From contig JAFYYI010000084.1 of the NCBI GenBank assembly GCA_017557665.1, positions 1 through 64,000 on the forward strand: a DNA stretch of 64,000 bases. Direction: 5' to 3'. The DNA is from Muribaculaceae bacterium. Lineage in GTDB: Bacteria; Bacteroidota; Bacteroidia; Bacteroidales; Muribaculaceae. Position numbers and translations under genes: made by a program. How positions within the stretch are numbered: position 1 is the first letter of the stretch; each line of letters begins with the position of its first letter. Shown piece by piece: positions 24,493-31,993 of the stretch. The notes below the pieces were generated by a model. That model had not been told where the DNA came from. It searched no databases and was given only the letters and a program-made list of their open reading frames with translations.

Positions 24493-25476
24493 TTATCGCT
24501 TCTTGATTCCTAACTGACGGAGCATCTCGGCGGTGGTACTGTGACGCTTGCCGTTGAGGTCTAGCAAATAGGCGTTGACATCGGTTGGCGCCATTTTTCG
24601 TGCATTGTTGAAACGCTCGGGCCGCGTGATGCGCGTGAAGACCACACGCTGGATATCGGTCTTGTGACATCGGCCGATGCTGTAGCCCATCAGTTCAGGA
24701 TGCTTGCCGGGGCCGTTGGATGACCAGTAGGTGACGGTATCGCCCTCGCAGCCCATGAAGATGACGCTGTGACCGGCCTCCTGGTCGGCAGTCTTGTCGT
24801 CATCACAGCCGATGATGGCTCCGCTGTCGCTGCCGCGACTGTCGTTACGGTTCCAGAAGATTTTCATCAGGTCACCGGGCACGGCGCGTTGCCAGATGTC
24901 GAGGGTGCACCACTCGGCATCGCTCAGGTAACGCTCATCGAGTGCTTCCTTGTTGCGCTCGCTCTTGGCACCACGATAGGCGGTGAAACTGAAGCCAGCA
25001 CCCAGTTCCCTCACCAGCACACCCAAGCCGGGACCGTTGGCGTTGGCACGTCCCCAGAATCCCACGCCATCGTCCTGCCCGACCCCGTCGGGGTTGAACT
25101 CGTCGGCGATGCCGACGCGCGGTTTCATGTTGACCCATGCCTCTCGCTTGATCTTGTGCTTGGTGTCCCAGATGAGCAAGGCCTTGATGAGCACGCCATA
25201 GGTCGCGCTGGAACAGAACGACGGCTGAGCCAGCATCGGGTCAAACCGTGGTCGTTCGTCAGCGGCCGTCATCTGATAGGCCTCATGCAGACCTCGCCAT
25301 GTCGTCTTGGTAAACAGCTCGTTAGGCTTACCTCCAGTATAGTAGCCGCCCCTTTCTGGAAACGAATTGATGGCGGCGAGCATCGCCCGCTGCCAAGCCT
25401 CGTTCACCTTGTCTTTACCCTGTGCGAAACCGACCACACACAAGGTAGCCAGCAGCGCAACAATTGTCCTTTTCAT
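24493..25476 (-). CDS. Secreted protein, possible papain-like/NlpC-CHAP-type amidase
   Basis: A 327-residue exported protein with signal peptide MKRTIVALLATLCVVGFAQG; the start at 25476 overlaps the SOD stop by four bases. I do not recognise the family with certainty. PSFCSSATYGVL, the block PGDLMKIFWNR and the later AGHSVIFMG have the order Cys ... PGD ... GH seen in NlpC/P60 and CHAP hydrolases, so peptidoglycan or peptide-amide cleavage is a reasonable guess. Two further cysteines (CDD, MGCEG) might form a disulfide. Translational coupling to superoxide dismutase is unexpected for such an enzyme. Confidence 0.6.
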   Translation of the reverse strand: MKRTIVALLATLCVVGFAQGKDKVNEAWQRAMLAAINSFPERGGYYTGGKPNELFTKTTWRGLHEAYQMTAADERPRFDPMLAQPSFCSSATYGVLIKALLIWDTKHKIKREAWVNMKPRVGIADEFNPDGVGQDDGVGFWGRANANGPGLGVLVRELGAGFSFTAYRGAKSERNKEALDERYLSDAEWCTLDIWQRAVPGDLMKIFWNRNDSRGSDSGAIIGCDDDKTADQEAGHSVIFMGCEGDTVTYWSSNGPGKHPELMGYSIGRCHKTDIQRVVFTRITRPERFNNARKMAPTDVNAYLLDLNGKRHSTTAEMLRQLGIKKR

Positions 25477-26081
25477 TCCTCGTAGCGAGCAGCTACAACA
25501 TCCCAATCAATAATCTGCCACAGGGCAGCCAGATGGTCGGGACGGCGGTTCTGATAGTCGAGGTAGTAGGCATGCTCCCACACGTCCATCGTCATCAGCG
25601 GGCGCAGGCCGCGCTGGATGGGATTGGCTGCGTTAGGTTCCTGGGTGATGACGAGTTTATCATCGGCATCGGCGGCCAGCCATGCCCAACCCGAGCCAAA
25701 CAGGGTCGCGCCAGCCTTGGCAAAAGCCTCCTTGAAGGCCTCAAACGAACCGAAAGCCGCATCGATGGCTTCGGCCAACTTTCCCGTGGGGGCATTGTCG
25801 GCCTTGGGCGCCATGAACTGCGAGAAATACAGGTTGTGATTCAGGATCTGGCCCGCATTGTTCAACATGCCGCCTTCGGCCTTGAGCACGACATCCTCAA
25901 GAGGCAGATTCTCGAGCCCGCTGCCGGGCAGCGCGGCATTCAGGTTGTTCACATAGGCTGCCAGGTGCTTCCCGTGGTGGAACCCCAGCGTGTTGGCACT
26001 GATGACAGGCTCCAGCGCATTGGCCTCATAGGGCAGCGCCATCAACTCAAACTTTCCCTCTACAGGCATTGTCTGTTTCAT
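25473..26081 (-). CDS. sodB: Iron/manganese superoxide dismutase
   Basis: A 202-residue enzyme converting superoxide to hydrogen peroxide and oxygen. Metal ligands are visible in FHHGKHLAAYV, NHNLYFSQF and DVWEHAYYLDYQNRR; GSGWAWLA is the usual pre-ligand strand. There is no signal peptide, so it is cytosolic. Together with rubrerythrin it forms the oxygen-defence set of the window. The stop overlaps the start of the downstream secreted amidase-like gene (ATGA). A strong promoter lies about 105 bases upstream. Confidence 0.97.
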   Translation of the reverse strand: MKQTMPVEGKFELMALPYEANALEPVISANTLGFHHGKHLAAYVNNLNAALPGSGLENLPLEDVVLKAEGGMLNNAGQILNHNLYFSQFMAPKADNAPTGKLAEAIDAAFGSFEAFKEAFAKAGATLFGSGWAWLAADADDKLVITQEPNAANPIQRGLRPLMTMDVWEHAYYLDYQNRRPDHLAALWQIIDWDVVAARYEE

Positions 26082-26149
26082 AATTCTTCGTTTTTAAAGT
26101 ATGTCTTCTAATTAACCTAATTATACAAAATCTTGATAGTTAACGTGAT

Positions 26150-26170
26150 TGCCAATTCAATTAATTGGCA
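26150..26170 (-). promoter_or_regulatory. Perfect hairpin in the sod leader
   Basis: TGCCAATT (26150-26157) and AATTGGCA (26163-26170) form an 8-bp stem with a 5-base loop in the predicted sodB 5' leader. It may affect mRNA stability or bind a regulator. Confidence 0.4.
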
Positions 26171-26186
26171 TCGCCAAGCTATGTGA

Positions 26187-26218
26187 CAAAGGTAGTGCAA
26201 GAAGATTGGAGCACCAAA
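26187..26218 (-). promoter_or_regulatory. Promoter of the sod operon
   Basis: On the minus strand TTTG (26218-26215) and TACCTTTG (26194-26187) are 20 bases apart, a canonical match. The rest of the 26082-26383 gap shows no gene. Confidence 0.75.
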
Positions 26219-26337
26219 CAAAAACATGTTTTTGTTTACAATATCCCGAATGAGCCTCACAGCACAGCTTGCTGTAACGCGATTGATTCTTCCGCAAGCT
26301 TGGGTTTAGTTAGAGAAAGCGCTCTTTATTGTTGACA

Positions 26338-26372
26338 TTTGCCCACTGATCTTGAAAATTAATATACCTTTG
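26338..26372 (+). promoter_or_regulatory. Promoter of the HAD phosphatase gene
   Basis: TACCTTTG (26365-26372) ends 11 bases before the ATG at 26384, and TTTG occurs at 26338-26341. The spacing of 23 is slightly long. The box rules out the upstream GTG at 26372 as a start. Confidence 0.5.
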
Positions 26373-26383
26373 TGAACTATAAT

Positions 26384-27250
26384 ATGTCAAGTCATCAACA
26401 TACTAAAGTGAAGACACTCTATGTGAGTGACCTCGACGGGACGTTGCTGGGGGAGGACTCGCGGCTGTCGCCGGGGACAATTACCATTCTCAATCGCATC
26501 ATTGGGGAGTTGGGTGGTCTATTTACTGTCGCCACGGCGCGCACGCCGGCCACGGTGGTGCCATTGATGCAAGAGGTTCACGCCATGCTCCCGTTCATCG
26601 TCATCGGCGGGTCGGCGATGTGGAACCCCGTCAACCGCAGCTATGAGCACACGCGCGGCATCGACGACGCGACGGTCAACGCCGTGGCCGACGTGTTTGA
26701 CCGGCACCACAGTCACCCCTTTATCTACCGCCGGCACGGCAGCAGTCTGCTACACACCCATCACTATGGTCCCTTGTCTCCTCAGGAGGAGCGCTTTGTC
26801 GCCGAACGCCAGCATCTGCCGTTGAAAAAATTCTTTCTCAATGACCATGATTACCGCCACAGCGACGACGAGGCGCTACTGATGTTCTCAATGAACAAAT
26901 ATGCCGTGCTCAAGGCTATCGCCGAGGACCTGAAGGCATCGGTAGCCACTTGCTCGGTGATGCTCTACCACGACATCTTTGACGAGAGCGAAGGGTATCT
27001 CGAGATTTTCACTGCCGGCACGAGTAAGGCCGGAGCCATCCGTGAATTGGCCCGTCAAGTGGGCGCCGAGCGCGTCGTGGTCTTCGGTGACAACCGCAAC
27101 GACATCGCCATGATGCAGGCCGCTGACCATAGCGTCGCCGTTGGTAACGCCTTCCCCGAGGTGCGTGCCGCGGCCAGCGAGGTGATTGGTCCCAACACCG
27201 AGGACAGCGTCGCCCGCTGGATTGAGAGGGAATTAGAAATTAGGAGTTAG
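26384..27250 (+). CDS. HAD-superfamily Cof-type phosphatase
   Basis: A 288-residue cytosolic phosphatase. Motif I is YVSDLDGTLLGEDSRLS with the nucleophilic Asp, and motif IV is VFGDNRNDIAMMQAADHSVAVGNA; a C2-type cap lies between. Cof-type enzymes dephosphorylate sugar phosphates, nucleotides or flavin intermediates; this substrate cannot be told from sequence. Its last five residues and stop codon (LEIRS-stop) are encoded by a TTAGGA-type repeat tract that runs on past the gene, suggesting that the repeat extended or replaced the original C-terminus. Confidence 0.92.
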   Translation: MSSHQHTKVKTLYVSDLDGTLLGEDSRLSPGTITILNRIIGELGGLFTVATARTPATVVPLMQEVHAMLPFIVIGGSAMWNPVNRSYEHTRGIDDATVNAVADVFDRHHSHPFIYRRHGSSLLHTHHYGPLSPQEERFVAERQHLPLKKFFLNDHDYRHSDDEALLMFSMNKYAVLKAIAEDLKASVATCSVMLYHDIFDESEGYLEIFTAGTSKAGAIRELARQVGAERVVVFGDNRNDIAMMQAADHSVAVGNAFPEVRAAASEVIGPNTEDSVARWIERELEIRS

Positions 27251-27269
27251 GAGTTAGAAATTAGGAATT
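27232..27269 (+). repeat. TTAGGA-type tract overlapping the HAD gene end
   Basis: Five to six imperfect copies of GAATTAGAAATTAGGAGTTAG-like units span the last codons and stop of the HAD gene. The tract is of the same type as at 15674 and 20701. Confidence 0.65.
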
Positions 27270-27295
27270 TTGTTTGGACCTTAGGGAAACTATAA

Positions 27296-27444
27296 TTGCA
27301 CTCCGTTGCCCGAGGCCAAGGTAGGCGGCACCTCGGGAAAATCAAAAAAAATTTTGTTTTCCGCTCGGCTTGCACTCCGCTGCCCGGGGGCCAAGGTAGG
27401 CGGCGCCTCGGGAAAATCAAAAAAAATTTTGTTTTCCGCTCGGC
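27296..27444 (+). repeat. Two tandem 74/75-bp copies of a promoter-bearing element
   Basis: Copy 1 (27296-27369) and copy 2 (27370-27444) are nearly identical. Each contains TTGCACTCCG, a GC-rich inverted repeat (CCGAGG ... CCTCGGG in copy 1), an A8 run, TTTTGTTTTCCGCTCGGC and then TTGCAC again. Copy 2 has one extra G. The unit ends at the -33 region of an active-looking promoter; at the copy 1/copy 2 junction the -7 box has decayed. Confidence 0.85.
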
Positions 27445-27458
27445 TTGCACTACCTTTG
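27428..27458 (+). promoter_or_regulatory. Promoter of the histidine kinase/MBL operon
   Basis: TTTG (27428-27431) lies inside repeat copy 2 and TACCTTTG (27451-27458) just after it, 19 bases apart. The kinase ATG is only eight bases further, so the message is nearly leaderless. Confidence 0.8.
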
Positions 27459-27465
27459 CAACCGC

Positions 27466-28707
27466 ATGGCAAACCTGCGGAACATATATGACTCTCGACG
27501 CATCTGGAAATTTGTCTTCCTGGTGCTTTCTTTACTGCTTGTCGCCTTGTTCCTTTACATCTCTAACAACCTGGTTAAGGACCTGGCAGAGCAAGAACGT
27601 GATCGCATGGAAATCTGGGCCAATGCGACCCGTGAACTGGCGACATTGGGCAGCGGTACCGAGACCGATGCCGACGGCAATCCCATCGAGACCAGCGCCA
27701 CCGACGTGGACTTCCTGTTAAGCATCATCGAGGCCAACAACAATATTCCCGTGCTACTGGTCGATGACAAAGACAATATCCTGCTCAACCGCAACTTCCG
27801 CTTGCCAGAACCCCAGGACAGCCTCGCCTTTGAGATTACACCTGCCAATCTGGAATTCTTAAATAAAAAGCTGCGTCACCTCAAGAACAGTGAGAACAAG
27901 ATCGAAATCCAGATTGACCAGTCCACCACCCAATACCTCTACTATGAGGACTCCACCCTGCTGAGACGCCTCGCCTACTTCCCCTACATCCAGTTGGCGG
28001 TGCTCGTTCTGTTCTTCGCCCTTGCCTACTTTGCCCTGATGAGCATCAAGAAGGCCGAGCAGAACAAGGTGTGGGTCGGCCTGTCCAAGGAGACGGCCCA
28101 CCAGCTGGGAACACCCATCTCATCGCTCATGGCGTGGACGCAGCTGCTGGACTCGTTGGGTGTGGACAAGAGCATCGTCACCGACATGGACAAGGATGTG
28201 AAGCGTCTCTCTACCATTGCCGACCGCTTCTCCAAAATCGGCTCCATGCCCGACAAGGAGCTTGTGTCCATTAACGAGGCTGTGACCAGCAGTCTGGAGT
28301 ATATGCGCGCCCGTATCCCGAAACGGGTTAGTCTGCACATCCACACCAATGACGAGACCAACAATGGCGTGATGCTGAGCCAGACGCTGTTTGCCTGGGT
28401 GATGGAGAACCTGACCAAGAATGCCGTTGACGCCATGGACGGCGAGGGCCGCCTGGACATCACCGTCGAGGACAGCCCCAACAATGTCGTCATCCTTGTC
28501 AAGGACACCGGCAAGGGCATCGCGCGCAAGAACTTCAAGAACGTCTTCAACCCGGGTTTCACGACCAAGAAACGCGGTTGGGGACTGGGACTGACACTGG
28601 TCAAGCGCATCATCGAGGAATATCACAACGGACAGATATATATCAAGGAGTCGGAAGTGGGCAAAGGTACCACCTTCGGCATCGAACTTCCCAAAGTCAA
28701 ATCATGA
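27466..28707 (+). CDS. Membrane sensor histidine kinase
   Basis: A 413-residue kinase; the start at 27466 is fixed by the promoter just upstream. TM1 (FVFLVLSLLLVALFLYI) and TM2 (about 170-192, LAVLVLFFALAYFALM) flank a periplasmic domain of about 125 residues. The H-box is ETAHQLGTPISSLMAW (His212). The ATPase domain shows WVMENLTKNAVDAM, VKDTGKGIARKNF, and TKKRGWGLGLTLVKRII. No response regulator is adjacent; instead the ATG of a metallo-beta-lactamase-fold gene overlaps its stop. This kinase type, with HQLGTPISS, is common in Bacteroidetes as an orphan. Confidence 0.93.
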   Translation: MANLRNIYDSRRIWKFVFLVLSLLLVALFLYISNNLVKDLAEQERDRMEIWANATRELATLGSGTETDADGNPIETSATDVDFLLSIIEANNNIPVLLVDDKDNILLNRNFRLPEPQDSLAFEITPANLEFLNKKLRHLKNSENKIEIQIDQSTTQYLYYEDSTLLRRLAYFPYIQLAVLVLFFALAYFALMSIKKAEQNKVWVGLSKETAHQLGTPISSLMAWTQLLDSLGVDKSIVTDMDKDVKRLSTIADRFSKIGSMPDKELVSINEAVTSSLEYMRARIPKRVSLHIHTNDETNNGVMLSQTLFAWVMENLTKNAVDAMDGEGRLDITVEDSPNNVVILVKDTGKGIARKNFKNVFNPGFTTKKRGWGLGLTLVKRIIEEYHNGQIYIKESEVGKGTTFGIELPKVKS

Positions 28708-29534
28708 GCGTCACCACCTCCAACACCTCACGCATCACCATGCTGGGCACGGGCAATGCCATGTGCATCAACTGCTACAACACCTGTTTCTACCTGCACA
28801 CGCCTAAGGGCGGACTGCTCGTTGACGGAGGCGGCGGCAACGGCATCCTGCGCCAGATAATCGACGCTAAGATTCCCTTTGAGGGTATCCGTCACATGTT
28901 TGTGACCCACAACCACACCGACCACATCATGGGCGCCATCTGGATGATGCGTAAGATCGCTCCGATGATTTTCAAGGGCAAGCACAAGGGACCGTTCACC
29001 ATCTATTGTAACGATGTGGTGCGAAATGCACTTTACACCATGGGCGAGCTGATGATTCCGCGCAAGATTTTTGAATCCATTGGGCAGACTGTCATCCTGC
29101 GCGAGGTGCATGACAGCGAAACCGTTGACATCGATGACATGAAGGTCACCTTCTTTGACATCGCATCGACCAAAATCAAGCAATACGGCTTTGAGGCCAA
29201 GCTGCCCGACGGCCAGCGCCTCGTCTGCCTGGGCGATGAGCCTTACAGCATGCAGAGCGAGCCTTATGCCCGCGACTGCGACTGGCTGCTGTGTGAAGCC
29301 TTCTGCCTCTACAAGGACCGCTTCATCTTCAACCCCTACGAGAAGAGCCACAGCACCGCCCTGGATGCCGGTATGATAGCCCAGGAACTCGGCGTGAAGC
29401 ACCTCGTCCTTTATCACACCGAGGACACGCACCTCGACACACGCGCCTCCAACTACAGCGCCGAGGCAGGTCAATACTATAAAGGCCCTATCCTTGTCCC
29501 CAACGACCTGGAGAAGTTCGAGCTCTTACCCTGA
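28704..29534 (+). CDS. Metallo-beta-lactamase-fold hydrolase (RNase Z-like)
   Basis: A 276-residue protein translationally coupled to the histidine kinase (ATGA overlap). The zinc-site motif THNHTDHIMG near residues 69-77 and the later GDEPYS, EAFCL and SHSTALDAG/HTED segments fit the RNase Z/arylsulfatase-like branch of the fold. There is no signal peptide. The function could be a phosphodiesterase or tRNA 3'-processing-like activity; the main RNase Z is normally elsewhere, so an auxiliary role tied to the kinase is possible (inference). Confidence 0.88.
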   Translation: MSVTTSNTSRITMLGTGNAMCINCYNTCFYLHTPKGGLLVDGGGGNGILRQIIDAKIPFEGIRHMFVTHNHTDHIMGAIWMMRKIAPMIFKGKHKGPFTIYCNDVVRNALYTMGELMIPRKIFESIGQTVILREVHDSETVDIDDMKVTFFDIASTKIKQYGFEAKLPDGQRLVCLGDEPYSMQSEPYARDCDWLLCEAFCLYKDRFIFNPYEKSHSTALDAGMIAQELGVKHLVLYHTEDTHLDTRASNYSAEAGQYYKGPILVPNDLEKFELLP

Positions 29535-29602
29535 CCGGCGCTTTGCTGCCTTGACTGTCAAAAAGCAGGAGCGGAAAAGTGAAAAGTGATAAAATTTATT
29601 TG

Positions 29603-29610
29603 TACCTTTG
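29603..29610 (+). promoter_or_regulatory. -7 box for the Ig-like lipoprotein gene
   Basis: TACCTTTG ends 12 bases before the ATG at 29623 and shows that the in-frame TTG at 29608 is not the start. No good -33 box. Confidence 0.5.
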
Positions 29611-29622
29611 CGACACTATAGA

Positions 29623-31716
29623 ATGAGGAACCGATGGACATATTGGCTCTTGACGGTTGCCGTGGGCCTTTTGCTCGTGGCATGTGCCAGTATCGGGTCG
29701 CCCGAGGGCGGTCCGCGTGACTACACGCCGCCCCAAGTGGTGAAGACCACTCCCGAGGCCGGCACCGTCAACTTCAAGGGTCAGAAAGTGGAAATCACCT
29801 TTGACGAGATCATCAACCTCAAGGACCAGCAGAAGAAGGTCATCATCTCACCGGCTCCCAAGACACAGCCCCTCATCCGCACGGTGGGCAAGAAGGTAAC
29901 CGTCGAGTTCCGCGACGAGCTGGAGGAGAACACGACCTATGTCATCGACTTCTCCAACGCCATCGAGGACAACAACGAGAGCAACCAACTGGATGGCTAC
30001 ACCTTTGCCTTCTCGACAGGCGACCATATCGACACGCTGGCGGTATCGGGCATCGTCCTGCGGGCCAATGATCTGGAGCCAATGCAGCACGTCATCGTGG
30101 GTCTGCACAGCAACCTCGACGACACCGCCTTCACCAGTGTTCCGTTGGAGCGCGTCAGCCGCACCAACGACCGTGGCCAGTTCACCATCCGCAACCTCAA
30201 GCCCGGCAATTACCACGTGTTTGCCATCAACGACGTTGACGGCGACTACCGCATGGCGCGCACCGAGGACATTGCCTTCCTCGATCGGGTCATTGTGCCC
30301 AGCACCAGCGAGTACACCTCCCAGGACACCGTCTTCACCTTTGACCACCGTGTGGACACCGTGGTCACCGGGACCCACACGCTCTACCTGCCCAACGACT
30401 TGCTGCTGTGCATGTTCAACGAGGGCTACCGCTCCCATTACGTCAGGCAGACTTCACGTCCTGCCGACAACAAGCTGCACATACTCTTTGGCGCCCCCAA
30501 CGAAACCTTGCCCCAACTCGAGGTGCTGCGACCCACAGAACATGCCGATGACTGGTTCCGCGTGGAGCGCACAGCGACCAACGACTCCCTGTTCTATTGG
30601 ATAACCGACTCGGCGATGATCAAGACCGACACCATCATCGTCGCCATGAGCTACCTGCGCACCGATACTGCCGAGCAATTGGTACAGGTCACCGACACCG
30701 TGCGTTTCGGCTGGCGTAAACCCAGTTCCCAGGTCAAGGAGGAGCAGAAACAGGCCAAAGAACGTGAAGACCGCGCCAAGCGTCTCGCCCAACTGCTTGA
30801 GAAGCAGGAAAAAGCCACCGCTCAAGGCAAAGAACTCGATGAGGGAGACCTCGAGGAGCTCAAGGAGCTGCAGCACACGCAGCCCGATATCATCCCCAAG
30901 GTAAGTATGGAACTCGCCAAGAGTGGCACCATTGACGTGGGTGACAGCATTATCTTCAAATTTGACACCCCTATCGCCGACATCAATCCTGCCGGCGTGC
31001 ATCTGGAAATCAAGCGAGACACCCTGTGGGTACCCATTCACGGGCTCCCCTCCCTGCGTCTTGTCGATGACTGCAACCCCATGCGTTACTGGCTGCCCTT
31101 CACTGCCCTACCCGACTCCACCTATCGCCTGACTGTCGACAGCGCTGCTGTCACCTCGGTCTACAACCTGCACAACGACCTGCTGACCAAGGAACTCAAG
31201 GTCAGAGGGCTGGAGCAGTATGCCAATGTCTATTTCCGTGTCAATGTCAAGGGCAGTGCCTTTGTCGAACTGCTGGCCAGCGGCGAGAGAGTCGTGCGCA
31301 CTGCTCCTGTCAAGGGTGGCGCTTTCGAATTGCTGAACGTGCCCCCCAGTACCTATTACCTGCGCTTGACCATCGACCCTAACGGCAACGGCAAGTGGGA
31401 CACGGGCAACTACCTCAACCACCTGCAGCCCGAAGAGGTCTACTACTATCCCAAGAAGCTGCGCCTGCGCACCAACTGGGACCTCGACGAGAATTGGGAC
31501 ATCTACCAGACCGCCATTGATCTTCAGAAACCCGAAGACATCAAGCGCAACAAGCCCGAACAGGCCAAGAACAAGATTGAGAAGAAGCAGAACAACTCCA
31601 ATGAGGACGAGCAGGAGGAGGATGAATTCTCGACCGGCTTCAACAACACCTACACCGGCAACAAGTACAACGACACCAAGAACAACAGGAGAAACAACCA
31701 GCGTTTAACCCGTTGA
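29623..31716 (+). CDS. Ig-like (Big_5) domain lipoprotein
   Basis: A 697-residue exported lipoprotein: signal peptide WTYWLLTVAVGLLLVAC, with the conserved SIGSPEGGPRDYTPP following the lipid Cys. This opening plus a Big_5 Ig-like domain (about 35-140, TPEAGTVNFKGQKVEITFDE) is typical of a widespread Bacteroidetes envelope family of unknown role. The middle carries a Lys/Glu-rich predicted coiled coil (about 363-412). A later carboxypeptidase-like beta domain (about 535-600) and an Asn-rich low-complexity tail (FNNTYTGNKYND) end the protein. Outer-membrane localisation is likely. Confidence 0.88.
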   Translation: MRNRWTYWLLTVAVGLLLVACASIGSPEGGPRDYTPPQVVKTTPEAGTVNFKGQKVEITFDEIINLKDQQKKVIISPAPKTQPLIRTVGKKVTVEFRDELEENTTYVIDFSNAIEDNNESNQLDGYTFAFSTGDHIDTLAVSGIVLRANDLEPMQHVIVGLHSNLDDTAFTSVPLERVSRTNDRGQFTIRNLKPGNYHVFAINDVDGDYRMARTEDIAFLDRVIVPSTSEYTSQDTVFTFDHRVDTVVTGTHTLYLPNDLLLCMFNEGYRSHYVRQTSRPADNKLHILFGAPNETLPQLEVLRPTEHADDWFRVERTATNDSLFYWITDSAMIKTDTIIVAMSYLRTDTAEQLVQVTDTVRFGWRKPSSQVKEEQKQAKEREDRAKRLAQLLEKQEKATAQGKELDEGDLEELKELQHTQPDIIPKVSMELAKSGTIDVGDSIIFKFDTPIADINPAGVHLEIKRDTLWVPIHGLPSLRLVDDCNPMRYWLPFTALPDSTYRLTVDSAAVTSVYNLHNDLLTKELKVRGLEQYANVYFRVNVKGSAFVELLASGERVVRTAPVKGGAFELLNVPPSTYYLRLTIDPNGNGKWDTGNYLNHLQPEEVYYYPKKLRLRTNWDLDENWDIYQTAIDLQKPEDIKRNKPEQAKNKIEKKQNNSNEDEQEEDEFSTGFNNTYTGNKYNDTKNNRRNNQRLTR

Positions 31717-31783
31717 CGAGGAGTTCAGATTGACGTCAATGACCTTAACGGCAAAAAAAATCAACATTTTTTTGCCAAAATGC

Positions 31784-31812
31784 TTGTATATTAAAAAAAA
31801 GTACTACCTTTG
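31784..31812 (+). promoter_or_regulatory. Promoter of tRNA-Leu
   Basis: TTG (31784-31786) and TACCTTTG (31805-31812) precede the tRNA by 37 bases, within an A-rich stretch. Confidence 0.55.
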
Positions 31813-31849
31813 CACCGCTAAACGCAAAACGTCTAGCGCAAAACCACAA

Positions 31850-31934
31850 GCCCAGGTGGCGGAATTGGTAGACGCGCACGTTTCAGGTGCGTGTGCCGCG
31901 AGGTGTGCGGGTTCGAGTCCCGCCCTGGGCACCA
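31850..31934 (+). tRNA. tRNA-Leu (anticodon CAG)
   Basis: A class II tRNA. The acceptor GCCCAGG pairs perfectly with CCTGGGC, the D arm contains GGCGGAATTGGTAGACGC, the anticodon stem CACGT/GCGTG encloses TTCAGGT (anticodon CAG), a long variable arm (TGCCGCGAGGTGT region) follows, and the T arm is GCGGG-TTCGAGT-CCCGC. The 3' CCA is encoded (31932-31934). It reads CTG leucine codons. Confidence 0.96.
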
Positions 31935-31939
31935 AAAGA

Positions 31940-31979
31940 AATCCCTGACAACCGATTGGTTGTCGGGGATTCTTGTTTT
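31940..31979 (+). terminator. Terminator of tRNA-Leu
   Basis: AATCCCTGACAACC (31940-31953) pairs with GGTTGTCGGGGATT (31958-31971) with one G/T wobble, followed by CTTGTTTTG. Confidence 0.85.
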
Positions 31980-31993
31980 GTTATGTTACCGCG

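Noticed and set aside
27296..27444. CRISPR array
   Set aside because: Only two contiguous copies without unique spacers; it is a tandem promoter-bearing duplication.
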